The notes below the pieces were generated by a model. It was not told the DNA's origin, did not search any database, and saw nothing but the letters and a program-made list of their open reading frames with translations. From Chrysogorgia sp. JL179-B06 (Eukaryota > Cnidaria > Anthozoa > Scleralcyonacea > Chrysogorgiidae): DNA of 64,000 bases. Positions 31,426 to 41,945 of this stretch are shown one piece after another. The position numbers were made by a program, and so were the translations under genes. Numbering within the stretch: the stretch's first letter is position 1; every line of letters begins with the position of its first letter. The stretch is from positions 62,001 through 126,000 of the forward strand of contig JAYKKM010000153.1 of the NCBI GenBank assembly GCA_035772405.1. Reading direction: 5' to 3'.

Positions 31426-31511
31426 AAAATATCTACATTTTTCTTTCTTTTCTTTCTTCTTCTCCATATATAGCATTGTTAGAAGGGTTGTCTTTCCCAC
31501 TCCCTTTGCTC
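31426..31511 (-). CDS. CR/RHS-like gene, exon 2: Walker A loop
   Basis: The 86-nt exon follows AATAAAAG at 31512 and ends with donor GTAAGTAG. It enters in phase 1, and the first glycine codon of the loop is completed across the intron from exon 1. It reads AKGVGKTTLLTMLYMEKK, a classical P-loop with Lys and Thr in place, then a Lys/Glu-rich stretch and CRYF. It leaves in phase 0. The acceptor is weak in pyrimidines, but the frame and the motif completed by the junction make the exon convincing. The family uses the P-loop to bind NTP. Confidence 0.75.
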
Positions 31512-32239
31512 CTTTTATTATAAAAGTCATAAAAACAGACAACAGTAAAATATTAAAAGGATGGGGGGAGGGAGGTCACTCCAAATTGAATCCAGAATGT
31601 CTGAGCATCTTCAGACAAAGTGAAGTCAATACAAAGCACTCTATTTTGTAGGCGTGGTCCTTGAAAATGTATAGAAACTGACGGGGAAAATGTTATATCT
31701 GGTACTGCTCTGTGTCAATGCTGTTCTGAACTACCAAAATTAACAGATGGTATGAAATGCCCAAAGGACTTAGTGAAAAAATGTTGCATGTGAACACATT
31801 CTAGGGAACATCCTTTGTAATTGGCAGCTAATTTGTTTATAAAAATAGATGACTTAGGAGAAGATCTTCTAAGGGCCTATGGAGCGGTATCCGGTTCACA
31901 AATACAATGTGAACTGTTTGATACGATGTTGCGGCTTCACATCACGACATTATGGCATCTGAGTAAGGCAGTGTGCCTACATGACGTTATGTTACGACAG
32001 AACTGCTGGACATTACGTCTTACTACATTACGTTCTGCCTACATAATCTTATGTTACGTCAACACTGTTGGACATTAAGTCTTGATTACATTACGTTCTG
32101 CCTTCACAAACGTACGCTCCGACGTCGGAGCATCATCTGAAATGGCGGTCTATCGTCACGCGGTGAAAGGGTCAATAATGATACGATGTTTCGGCTTGGA
32201 GTCTGGTGACTAACGGCAACGGTAATATAACTAAACAAC

Positions 32240-32431
32240 ATGGCCGCCGAAGAACAAGACGTTGCTCGTGCTGTTGGAGAGCAATCAGTCCTAGCTTTCC
32301 AAAGCTGTAAATTTGCTGGAAAGGTCAGTTAATTTACTAAAAGAGTCAAGAAGTAGTGGAAGTACTAGTGGAAACGATTTAACGGTTGAAAATGACGAGT
32401 TATTACAAAGTAGAGCAGTTGCAAACTACAG
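32240..32431 (+). CDS. Exon-like frame carried in the fold-back element (left arm)
   Basis: ATG at 32240 opens MAAEEQDVARAVGEQS. After a 2-base frame change relative to the other arm, the frame continues KAVNLL, LLKESRSSGSTSGNDLTVEN and QSRAVANYR to a donor-like GGTTAGTT at 32431. The inverted copy at 33122-33305 keeps one frame over the same stretch but lacks the ATG. Regular Leu spacing suggests a coiled coil. It looks like a first exon, either of the element's own gene or captured. Confidence 0.5.
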
Positions 32432-33121
32432 GTTAGTTGTTTTCCCGCCTAAATTATTCTGATAAGCCAAGGCAGTCAGTTTAGTTTATAATTGTATTGT
32501 TTTGAAGCTGTAACAGGTAAAATTCTTAGACATTATGTCCAGAATGCGCATAATTTTTGACGAATAGAAAGATACTGACAAGTGCAACTTTTTACATTGG
32601 CATTTTTGTTGAGGCAAACCCGAAAAATCATAGCTCACCTTGGCAATTGCTGAGGCAAATAACGAGGACTATCATCATTAGCAATGTTGTACTTTATGTT
32701 AATTTTCGGGAAAATGTAAGCCAGTTATTTGTTTTTGAAGGAATATATTTCGTGGTCCTGCAGTAGCATCCCACTCTAGGCCGTCTACCTCATCATCTAC
32801 CAGCATTCAAAAACAAATAACTGGCTTACATTTTCCCGAAAATTAACATAAAGTACAACATTGCTAATGATGATAGTCCTCGTTATTTGCCTCAGCAATT
32901 GCCAAGGTAAGCTATGATTTTTCGGGTTTCCTCATCAACAAAAATGCCAATGTAAAAAGTTGCACTTGTCAGTATCTTTCTAGACATTATTGTCAAAAAT
33001 TATGCGCGTTCTGGACATAATGTCTAAGAATTTTACCTCTTACAGCTTCAAAACAATACAATTATAAACTAAACTGACTGCTTTGGCTTATCAGAATAAT
33101 TTAGGCGGGAAAACAACTAAC

Positions 33122-33305
33122 CTGTAGTTTGCAACTGCTCTACTTTGTAATAACTCGTCATTTTCAACCGTTAAATCGTTTCCACTAGCACTTCCACTAC
33201 TTCTTGACTCTTTCAGTAAATTAACTGACCTTTCCAGCAAATTTACAGCTTTGGAAAGGGCTGATTGCTCTCCAACAGCACGAGCAACGTCTTGTGTTGT
33301 TTAGT
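33122..33305 (-). CDS. Exon-like frame carried in the fold-back element (right arm)
   Basis: Minus strand reads QDVARAVGEQSALSKAVNLL then LLKESRSSGSASGND and QSRAVANYR to a donor-like GTTAGTTG. It is open throughout, with no ATG because about 14 bases present in the left arm are missing. Same unit as 32240-32431. Confidence 0.5.
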
Positions 33306-33657
33306 TATATTACCGTTGTCCGTTAGTCACTAGACTCCAAGCCGAAACATCGTATCATTATTGACCCTTTCACCGCGTGACGATAGACCGCCGCCATTTC
33401 ATGATGCTCCGACGTCGGAGCGTACGTTTGTGAAGGCAGAACGTAATGTAATTAAGACTTAATGTCCAACAGTGTTGACGTAACATAAGTTCATGTTGCC
33501 AGAACGTAATGTAGGAAGACGTAATGTCCAGCAGTTCTGTCGTAACATAACGTCATGTAGGCAAACTGCCTTACTCAGATGCCATAATGTCGTGATGTGA
33601 AGCCGCAACATCGTATCAAACAGTTCACATTGTATTTGTGAACCGGATACCGCTCCA

Positions 33658-33890
33658 TAAGGGCCTGTTTACATTAGCCGGGCTAGCCCGGTTAACCGGG
33701 CTCACGCGATTGATTAGGAACTTACTGTGGTTTTGAAACTCACATACAAAGGAGAATTGGTTTAGTTTAGATGTAAACGAACCCTAACGTTCATTAAAAT
33801 CTCCTTTTGCGGCCGAGGAAACAATTTCGTGACACGAGTCAGCCCGGCTAGCCTAACCGGGCTAGCCCGGCTCATGTAATCAGCCCCTAA
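33658..33890. mobile_element. MITE with AGCCGGGCTAGCCCGGTTA subterminal dyads, TA target
   Basis: Left end TAAGGGCCTGTTTACAT, right end in inverse TAGGGGCTGATTACAT, both followed by GAGCCGGGCTAGCCCGGTT-type palindromes. TA lies at both borders. Its left end also appears at 31869-31876, separated by the fold-back insertion. Confidence 0.8.
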
Positions 33891-34955
33891 AAACATGCTT
33901 CATTGATCGTCGATTTTTTCTCTTTCTCACGGCTAATATAATTTTTGAGAGGTATTCTGGATGGTTCGCGGTCTCTAATGTCGTTTGACAGTTGGCTGTT
34001 TAATTAATATTGTTATAGAAGATCTGTGATCATTTAAACAAAGATCTGAATTAATATAGCTATTGCATACACCATTTAAATGTACTATGCTAGCATTATT
34101 TTGCTTGTGAACTACAACAGATTTCGTATATTATTGCATGACAAATGGTTTACTTGTATAATTTAATTTCCTTACAACAGGCTCATCTTTCCTTTCAGGT
34201 GTATGGTGTATGATATACATGTACATGCAGGGGATTATAGGGGCATTCGAGGGGATTTGATACAAAACTACGCCCAAGGGGGTAGGGCATTGGAGATAAT
34301 TTGGTATTACGTGGGTTAGGTGGGGATTTGTACGACGACTGCTGTCACTGAGTTCAGTATAATATGGCTCATCTGCTTTTTAAAAGCCAATTAATACGCA
34401 AAATGAATATTCATCTACATCCTATACTCGTTTATTAAATACATGTACAGCACATCTGGTTGATTTATATTATTCTTCTATTCTATTATTATTATTATTA
34501 AAAAATTGGAAGACTTCAAGACGACTCTTTAATATCAAACACGACTTCCCAATATTAGTTACCGTTAGTCGCCAAATTTGTATGTATAGCCCACAGGGGT
34601 GGGGGCATTTGTAAGCTTTTGCAGTTGGACAATGTCCCCTGGGGTAGGGGATTTTTCATGATTTGAGTGAAGATTTTATCAAATCCCCACCTCTGCTCAA
34701 AATATTGGCTGGCTTGGCCGCTCGATTTGGTAAATTTATTAACAAGGCTTTGAAAACCTTTTGTCCTCATGTTGATGCCTCCATACAACCTACGAAAACT
34801 GTTGTAGATCACACTTTCAAATTCACTGCAATTCATGTCCACTGCCTCGGGATTTCAATTGACTAGTGCATTAGCGATATACATCCCGCAGGCTTTTTTA
34901 TGGTGCTAAGCGCCCTTTTCCTTGCCAAGGGGGCAAAATAAATTGTAACCTGTGA
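33891..34955. other. Intron, no gene recognised
   Basis: A short (ATT)n lies near 34485. GGGGATTTG with AAATCCCCAC and related G-rich words near 34250-34330 and 34600-34690 may mark ends of a decayed MITE. Otherwise nothing seen. Confidence 0.4.
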
Positions 34956-34959
34956 ATAC

Positions 34960-35155
34960 ACATGGACCACTTTCATAATGGCGACAATTTAAATATTCTT
35001 TTATGTGCATCTAAATAACGCTTTCTGGCATCGCTTGTGCGTTTGTAATACAAAACAATCTCTGCTTCCTAACGAGACCAGAGGGATAATTAAGATGCAC
35101 ATAAAAGAATATAGTGGGAAATTGCTCTAAATTATGAAAGTGGTCTATGGGTAAC
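34960..35155. mobile_element. MITE, relative of the ATAGACCTCTTTCATAATGG family
   Basis: ATGGACCACTTTCATAATGG and ATTATGAAAGTGGTCTAT form the ends; TATTCTTTTATGTGCAT and its inverse lie inside. Diverged from the copies in the palindrome arms. Confidence 0.8.
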
Positions 35156-35254
35156 ACGCTTTCCCTGGAAAGCCCCCCCCCCCCGATCAAAAGACCTATT
35201 CAGAGCACACACATCATTCCATATGGGAGCTTTTCTGTGAACTTTTAAACTTAC

Positions 35255-35354
35255 CAACCAAACACATAGTTTCCCGCAGATCATAGTTGTTCAAGTATTT
35301 ATAAGCTTGGTCAAAGATTATATGTCGCGGTAAAAATTCACATCGACGCACTCT
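35255..35354 (-). CDS. CR/RHS-like gene, exon 1 of the recognised set: start of NTPase module
   Basis: The 100-nt exon starts at 35354 after TTTATCTTTTTCAG and ends at 35255 with donor GTAAGTTT. It reads RVRRCEFLPRHIIFDQAYKY and ends with ETMCLV plus the first base of the glycine codon that opens the Walker A loop. The hydrophobic strand MCLV immediately before the loop is beta-1 of a P-loop fold. There is no start Met, so upstream exons must exist; 44480-44667 is one candidate, as its end phase (0) fits this exon. Confidence 0.75.
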
Positions 35355-35504
35355 CTGAAAAAGATAAAAATTAAAAAAAAATTTAGTTTAACTGGTTATC
35401 ATCCGACAACTAAAGGTATGGGCTTTTTGTATACAAGTAGCATAATATAGCAATAGTAACGGTAATAACGTATTAGTTATACGGTCGACTGTTTTCTTCC
35501 ATTT

Positions 35505-35702
35505 AAGCAAACCAAAGTTAGGCAATCTGATAAACCTTGGATGACTTCTTCACTCAAACTAGCTAGTATTACTAAACGACAAAAATCCCTTCATAATGGA
35601 AAGGAGTCGGAAATGTACAAGTTTTGGCGCAACAAAATCCAACCCAACATCAAGTCAGCTCGCAACAAGTATTATACTAAATCGGTTCGGAAATTGTATA
35701 AA
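35505..35702 (+). mobile_element. LINE ORF2 linker fragment
   Basis: SDKPWMTSSLKLASITKRQK, FWRNKIQP and ARNKYYTKSVRKL match the linker between endonuclease and RT in Jockey/CR1-like LINEs. It is cut off by the MITE that follows. Confidence 0.75.
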
Positions 35703-35873
35703 ACAAATATATTCCATTTTTTTATGTCTGTTCAGTGATAGATGCAGAGGACGTCACAACGTGGTAAGAACATCAGTGACCCACTCGACTGCGTCTCGTG
35801 GGCCACTGTTTTGTTCTTACCATTGACGTCATCTGTGCATCTATAACAGACAATGGCAAAATGGAATCTATTT
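35703..35873. mobile_element. Palindromic MITE with AAATAGATTCCATTTT ends
   Basis: The right half reads, in inverse, AAATAGATTCCATTTTGCC, TGTCTGTTATAGATGCA and GTAAGAACAAAACAGTGGCC; the left half matches with small changes. The two halves meet near 35788. It contains TGACGTCA at 35824. Confidence 0.85.
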
Positions 35874-36009
35874 GTTAAATATCAAGGGCGGGTTGACTAC
35901 AAATATTTTGTAATTCGCTACAATTAAAGCTACTTTTACTGCTACTTGTCAAAAAATAGGTACGCAATGCGTACATGTGACTGTTAAGCACAGAAAGAGA
36001 TATAGACTG

Positions 36010-36990
36010 AAGAAGCAATATTATTATTATTATTATTATTATTATTTACAAATATTTGAAAACGGGCTCTTAGGCACCTGTTTTTCAAGAGGCCGTTTGT
36101 TACATTCTTAACTTACATTACAATTACATATGTATACAAATAACTATTACAACAAACACGAAATACATATATAAAATTACAAATACAAATTACAAATATA
36201 ATATATTGAATCACATGCTATAGAAAATATGAATAAAAATATTGTTTCAAAAGGTGGTAAAAATCAGGCGTGGTCAAAAAATAGATTTAATTTTTTTAAT
36301 GCTTATGCCTTTTTCTTTAGCATTATTTGGTAAGTTATTCCATAGTGAGGCAGCTGAATAACTGATACTCTTTTTCATGAAATTTGTTTCTGGCTTGTCA
36401 AGTACATAATTTTGGTTGTTACTTCGCAAGTTATATCTATCATTAGTTTTAATGTCGAACATGTTTGTTAAAGATGGTGGCAGTACATCTTTTCTAACTT
36501 TATGCATGAAGATGGTCTTGTTGATCTTAAAGCGTTGCATCAAGGGCTGTCATTTTAATTCCTTTAAGCCATCTTCAGAACTTATATCATATATGTATCT
36601 GCCAGTGATGACTCCTGCGGCTCTGTTTTGTAGTTTTTGTAATTTGTCAATTAGATAATTACAACAGTTGTCCCAAACCAAACTACAAGAATCGAAATGT
36701 GTTAACACAATGGCATTGTATATTCTAAGTAATGTTGATTTGGGAACAAACTGTTTTATCCGCCGCATCATTCCAATGCCTTTTGATGCTTTTGTTACAA
36801 TATTTTCAATTTGGTTTTTCCATGAAAGACGTTCGTCGATAATGACGCCTAACGTTTTTGATGTATGAACTCGCTTGATTGTTGCCTCACGAAGCTCAAT
36901 TTTTGGATCAGTTAAAATATTTGATATTCGCTGCCGGGAGCCAACAATCATATATTCGGTCTTTTGTTTATTCAGTGTAAGTTTATTTGC
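36010..36990 (-). mobile_element. LINE ORF2 3' part
   Basis: Minus-strand frames: LTLNKQKTEYMIVGSRQR, TSKTLGVIIDERLSW, LRIYNAIVLTHFDSCSLVW and LQKLQNRAAGVI (36990-36550), then after a short frame break NDRYNLRSNNQNYVL and SAASLWNNLPNNAK (36543-36274). This is the post-RT region to the C terminus. The RT is absent. An (ATT)n tract lies at about 36018-36050 near the 3' end. Confidence 0.85.
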
Positions 36991-36999
36991 TAGTATTAT

Positions 37000-37555
37000 T
37001 ATTATTAATATTATTATTAATATTGATTTATAAAGCGCAAATTATCATACAAAAATGTTCAGATGCGCTATGTTTACAAATTAATTTAGTTTTTTATTTT
37101 ATAATAATCTTTAATGAGGAAACTTTGTCACCAAAGTGATTTTCGCAAAGGTCCTACACATAGACACCACTATATATACAATAATTATACATGTCAAATA
37201 TATGTAACAATAGGTCTAAGTTAAAAGTTTTGAGAATATATTTCTCTTAAAAGTCACTAATGTAGGAGCGTTCCTTATTTCACTGTCTAGGTTATTCCAG
37301 TCTTTAATAGCTTGATAATTCGAACGTTGTTTTCCCTGAGTTGCGTTTGATCTTAGGTAACCTTAGTGTATCCTTATTTCGGGTGTTATAATTATGAATC
37401 TGACTACATCTAATAATATCTAAAGAATGTTCAGTAAGATCATTAACGCATTTGTAGATATAAATACAGCGATGGTAAGTCCTACGATGTTTTAAGTCGA
37501 GCCACTTCAGGGCTGAAGTTACAAAACATATATATAAAATAGTATCCAACATTTA
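37000..37555 (-). mobile_element. LINE ORF2 C-terminal fragment, second copy
   Basis: Reads LKHRRTYHRCIYIYKCVND, IHNYNTRNKDTLRLP and, after a frame change near 37330, AIKDWNNLDSEIRNAPTL. (ATT)n lies near 36995-37020 at the 3' side. Distinct from the preceding relic. Confidence 0.8.
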
Positions 37556-37599
37556 TATTTAAAACCGTAAAATTATCTATTAAAATAGTGTTATACTAA

Positions 37600-37840
37600 G
37601 AACTAAGATTATATCCTGCACGAAATAAAAAAGTCTTTAATTGTTTTTTGAAACTAAAAAGAGATTGCACTTGTCTAATTTCCTTTGGTAAACTGTTCCA
37701 CAAACTGGGAGCTGCAAATTGGAATGCTCTGTCACCAAGTGTGGGTAATGACTTGGCACAGCTAAAAGTAGTTCATCATTTGATCGAAGATGATGACATG
37801 AATGATATTTGATACGAATGAGCTCACGCCAAACCGCAAA
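37600..37840 (-). mobile_element. LINE ORF2 C-terminal fragment, third copy
   Basis: Minus strand reads DRAFQFAAPSLWNSLPKEIR, VQSLFSFKKQLKTFLFRAGY and a stop near 37590. A P-x-LWNSLP C-terminal block. Confidence 0.75.
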
Positions 37841-37891
37841 TTGCTTGGAAGGTTAAAACTTAAAACAAGAATTTTAAATTTAATTCTAAAT

Positions 37892-38250
37892 TTAATCTAT
37901 AATTTTCCTTCTAAAATCTTCTTGGGAGACAGCGATTAACATGTCGATATCAGAGCCATTTTGAGAATCATAGTCTTCGTAAGAGCTTCTCTGTTCATTC
38001 ATGTTGTCGTTTTCCCGTAGGTCAGCATTGAGTTTATCATTACTAATATTATCATTCGCTTCATCACTGTTACTGCATGTACTGGTTATCGGACCCTCCA
38101 ATTATTTCCCAAACAAATCTTGACTTTGTATCAAAAGAGAAGCAGAGTTATCAGATGAAATGTCTGATTCTTGCAGTCTTTTGACCAAATCGGCTTTCAA
38201 TCCTTGTACGGAGAGATTTCGCTTCTTCAACGTTGTCTTTAAATCTTTAA
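37892..38250 (-). pseudogene. SAP-domain protein, 3' part of interrupted gene
   Basis: Minus strand reads FKDLKTTLKKRNLSVQGLKA, DLVKRLQE, then SLLIQSQDLFGK, a TAA at about 38104, and on in the same frame LEGPITSTCSNSDEAND to RRKIID and a stop at 37892. The L-x-x-L-x4-L-S-V-x-G-x-K-x-x-L-V-x-R-L pattern is a SAP DNA-binding motif. The tail is acidic and Asn/Ser-rich. Its probable 5' end is at 40650-40728, displaced by the long-TIR element at 38252-40648. The premature stop and the insertion suggest loss of function. Confidence 0.55.
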
Positions 38251-38649
38251 AGTGTCACTAAGACGAAAAAATCGTCCACCAATTTTGATCTTAGTTTATC
38301 ATAATTACGAAATGAGGAAGAAAGGCGTTCTCGGTTTCTCAATATCTTATCCCGTTCTCGAGATATTTAGGTTTTTGACATATGCAAATTAGACAGTGTA
38401 TGACGTCATTTTCTCACATAGACGTAAATAAAATAAACAAAATGAGGAATATTTCTGCAAATAATAGGTAGAAAGTTTTCAAACTTTGGACATTTATGGT
38501 AAGGTGGAATGTACACTCTACTGTACATATTATATAGTTGCCATGGAGATCGTTTGAAAATAAGCGTCTTTCGCCTAATAAAATTAAATCGTAATTTTTG
38601 TCACTTTTTAAAAAGAACAAGACGCCCGCTAGGCGTTAACTCGGGCTAC

Positions 38650-39265
38650 TTGAGTTAGTGGCTTGTTGAAAGAAATTGTAGGCAAATTCAATATACACAA
38701 ATCTATAGACCTTATTCAAAAATTGCCATTGCAAATCCATAACATAGTGTTGGCCAACGGCTTTGATTATATGATGGTGAGTTGGCTCAGTATCCAAGCT
38801 GGCTTACTGAGAAGTATGCCCCAGGCCCCCACCAAATGAGCCATCCTGTTTGCTGACCTAATCCAGTTCTAGCGAACAGGGTCAGCCTGGCAAGCAAGCC
38901 GGCCTGTGCTCATGTAATAACAATTAATTCATATGGTCAGTCCGGCAAACAGGTTCAGTTTGAGCAAGCATTAAATCAGTTAATCTTTTTCTCAGTGTAT
39001 AAGGCATAGCAGTAAATCAAACCATTCAGCTGGCAGTAGCAAGGTGTCATAAGCTATTATAAACAGTTTAAAGAAATGTAATTCAAAATCATTATTTCTT
39101 TGAAGTTTAATATATAACATTTTGAGCCAGTAAACATATTCATAATTCTAGCATATTTATCATTTGAGAGGCTTTGTATACTAGTGACTAGTCCAGTGGG
39201 CCAGCCAGCTAGCTAATTGTAATATAAACTATGTTACTGTCTCGGTTAAGCGAGTCAACTCGCTT
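38650..39265. other. Interior of the long-TIR element, no gene
   Basis: Words such as AGCTGGCTTACTG and GCAAGCCGGCCTG form weak dyads. No coding recognised. Confidence 0.4.
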
Positions 39266-39640
39266 TCCATGGGTGTCAGAGATTTATATACTGTGTGTTC
39301 ATTTGTAAGCATTTGCATATAATATGAACAATCGATACAAACTTACTGATAACCCAGAACATTTTGGAGCTCCATTTTAAGTTTACAGGTAAAATATCAA
39401 GTGAAACAAGGTTATTCAATGGCAACAATGCATAGTCATCACTCATCACAGATGAATTGATAATCAGCAAACAATAACAAACTCTTTACTCCTTGATCTT
39501 GATAGTTGGTATGGGTGTCAGAGATTTATATATCATATAATATGAACAATCGGTACAAACTTACTGATAACAACATTTTGGAGCCCCATTTAAGCTTACA
39601 GGTAAAGCATCAAGTGAAACAGGGTAAAATTCGAATATAA
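39266..39640. repeat. Local direct duplication
   Basis: GGTGTCAGAGATTTATATA, AATATGAACAATCG, TACAAACTTACTGATAAC and AACATTTTGGAG to ATCAAGTGAAACA recur with about 240-bp spacing. ACTTAC read on the minus strand is donor-like, so an exon duplication is possible but unproven. Confidence 0.6.
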
Positions 39641-39714
39641 TATATGAAACAATAAACTGTAGCATCGATTTTATTTTGTATAACATAACAATAAACAATA
39701 CAGGCAACAAAGCA

Positions 39715-39760
39715 TGAAGGGCTCCGCTCGAAACGTCAGTATCTCGTCACTAAATGCTTG
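39715..39760 (+). ncRNA. Broken hammerhead-like remnant
   Basis: GAAGGGCTCCGCTCGAAACGTCAGTATC keeps stem-loop II, GAAAC and the cleavage-site side, but the CTGANGA core is damaged (GCATGAA). A relic of the same type as 26528-26576. Confidence 0.35.
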
Positions 39761-39797
39761 GCAGTTTGCCACCTTTACAAATATTACTGTTTATACC

Positions 39798-40031
39798 TCA
39801 GAACAGTTGACATATTTCCATATAATGTTGAGTCTCATATTTCTCGAAATCGTAGACCAACCCATTTCGAAAGCGATCGGGATTGTGAGCGTATATAAGA
39901 TCAAGATACTTGCCAGCCACAAAAAAATTTTCAGTGAAGAGCACTCGAAGAAAGGTGATCAGATATGCAGTGTTTTCAGTTTCGCAAAGGTGAAAAGCCT
40001 GGGTACGAGGTTGATCGGGATGATGCAATAA
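39798..40031 (-). CDS. Unassigned open frame
   Basis: Minus-strand frame reads TENTAYLITFLRVLFTENFF, YLDLIYAHNPDRF and NGLVYDFEKYETQHYMEI. It is protein-like, but the family is not recognised and the 5' part overlaps a dispersed word (CCTCGTACCCAGGC). Low support. Confidence 0.2.
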   Translation of the reverse strand, partial: LLHHPDQPRTQAFHLCETENTAYLITFLRVLFTENFFVAGKYLDLIYAHNPDRFRNGLVYDFEKYETQHYMEICQLF

Positions 40032-40649
40032 TTAGTCGGGGGGCACTTAACTGCGCATGTGTAGTAATCCCACATTCATAGTCTCGCTCACTAGTCTACT
40101 GATTTAGTCAACAATGATGCAATAATTGCCATTTCGCGACCCGACAAAATAATAAACAGAGCCCTTTTTAAGACTCGTGCTCCGCCACAGGGGCAGGCCC
40201 GAGTAATAAGGTAAACCTCCGAAGTACAATATTTACGTGTCTACAAATATTCGTGTGTATGCATTACAATAAATGTTGTTTGATAAAGAAGAAATAAACA
40301 CTTTTTGTTTTATAAATGACAGGTGCCTATTTCCAAACGATCTTCGTGGCAACAATATAATTTGTGCAGTACGGAGCACATTTCACCTTACCACAGATGT
40401 GTAAAGTTTGAAAACTTTCTACCTATTATTTGCAGAGATATTCCTCATTTTGTGAATTTTATTTTGGTCTGTGAGAAAATGACGTCATACACTATCTAAT
40501 TTGCATATGTCAAAACCTAAATATCTCGAGAACGGGATAAGATATTGAGGAACCGAGAACGCCTTTCTTCTTCATTTTGTTATTATAATTTACTAAGATC
40601 AAAATTGGATAGACGATTTTTTTCGTCTTAGTGGCACTAGCAGAATAAT

Positions 40650-40728
40650 TCAGTTCACTCAAATTAGATCCAATACCAAAAGTATCTGTTAATTCTATCT
40701 GCTCTTCGCGAGCATCGCTATCCGCCAT
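40650..40728 (-). pseudogene. N-terminal exon piece of the interrupted SAP gene
   Basis: ATG at 40728 opens MADSDAREEQIELTDTFGIG and runs through SNLSELNYSA before hitting the TIR at 40648. Acidic start followed (across the insertion) by a SAP motif at 38245. The link between the two pieces is inferred from strand, order and abutment to both TIRs. Confidence 0.45.
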
Positions 40729-41034
40729 GTTGCTTGAATTCCTAAAAATCGGTCGTTGCCACCGTTTACCCTAGCCTGATTTATTAGACCGTATAGACCT
40801 TATTCCAAAATGACCGCCATACATGAAAATGTGTGAAAAGCAGACACACAAAAAAAAATGATAGTTCAGTATTTTAAATCATTTTATACATGTATTGCTA
40901 ATTTGAACATGGCACATACTATAAATACATCTTTACTGGCTGTTTCCAAAACATAGCATATATTAGCATGCCCCCACGTTTTACATGAAGTGAACTTGTA
41001 AAATTCAGATTTTTGTACGAAACCTGGAAAGCTC

Positions 41035-41212
41035 ATCTGGTGGATAAATCCTAGCTAGAGAACCACTCTAGTGGTGCTTTGAACAACCCAATTTAACTTT
41101 TATCCACTGAACAGCACTATCAGGTACATAACTATTCAGTGGATAACATTTTACATTAGGTTGTTCAAAGCATGATTAGTGCTGTTCTTTAGCTAGAACT
41201 TATAAACTAGAC
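41035..41212. mobile_element. MITE with CTAGCTAGAGAACCAC ends
   Basis: CTAGCTAGAGAACCACTCTA and GGTGCTTTGAACAACC on the left pair with GGTTGTTCAAAGCATG and TGTTCTTTAGCTAG on the right. ATCCACTGAA/TTCAGTGGAT forms an inner dyad. Confidence 0.75.
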
Positions 41213-41214
41213 AG

Positions 41215-41940
41215 ATAATATCATTTGGGCGGGATTATCCCGATTTTGCTTGAAAATCCCGAATCATGCACGGTCGGGATAGGAAAAATCCCGAATTTAA
41301 AGATTTGCTTACCTTGTGTGTTAATTCATCTATGGTTTTAATGTACTATTATCAAACAACACATTGTTGAATGATGTAAACAACAGGTTTTCCTTTCGTA
41401 AGTAAGTAATATCCGATTTCTTGAGCTTTTTTTGGAAAGTAAGCGTAAACTGATGATACATTTTAACGAGCATTTTGACAGAAATATTCGTCTAGAATGC
41501 TGGAAATGGCAGATTTCAAAATGTTCGGGGGGGGCATGCCCCCAGACCTCCCTAGAAGCTCGCGCCTTCGGCGCTCGAAACGTTTCCCTCTACAACAAAA
41601 ATCCCGATTTTAGAATCCCTACGTTGGACACTCTGATTTTACATATAAGTAGCTGACTACTTCGCCACTGAAAAAATGTAGTTCGCTACAGCTACAGCTC
41701 CTGATTTCAAAAAGTAGTTAGGCCAAAAAAAAATAATACCTTTGGTTTCCGGTTTCAGGCTGAAAAAATTAGGTAGGGTAGATGGGTTTTTTTTTTGTTT
41801 GTTTGGGTTTGTTGTTTTTTTGTTTGTTTTTTTCCCCAAAACATTGCCTGGACGAACAATAGGTTTTACCAAATCACAAAACCCATGTTGATTCAATGTA
41901 GTTTCAACTTTATAATTTTGAATATATATTTAATTATACT
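41215..41940. other. Spacer, no gene recognised
   Basis: Contains CCCGA-rich and GGGGGGG words near 41270 and 41527 and a T-rich tract near 41790. Open frames lack domains. Confidence 0.4.
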
Positions 41941-41945
41941 GCACA

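Larger units (their letters stand above)
31869..33666. mobile_element. 1.8-kb fold-back element with about 860-bp arms, nested in a MITE
   Basis: Left arm 31877-32738 and right arm 32807-33659 are inverted copies with few differences around a 68-bp loop. The ends read TATGGAGCGGTATCCGG. AGGGCC (within TAAGGGCC) occurs at both borders and looks like a target-site duplication inside the end of the MITE at 33658-33890. Internal sub-repeats (ACGTTATGTTACG and similar) are frequent near the ends. Each arm carries an exon-like frame. Confidence 0.9.
38252..40648. mobile_element. Element with about 280-bp terminal inverted repeats, 2.4 kb
   Basis: AGTGTCACTAAGACGAAAAA at 38252 and, in inverse, AGTGCCACTAAGACGAAAAA at 40648 begin arms that match to about 38530 and 40370 (GAGAAAATGACGTCATAC is common to both). 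The centre holds a local duplication (GGGTGTCAGAGATTTATATA at 39270 and 39511) and PLE-like scraps near 39715. No transposase recognised. It separates two pieces of a SAP gene. Confidence 0.75.
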
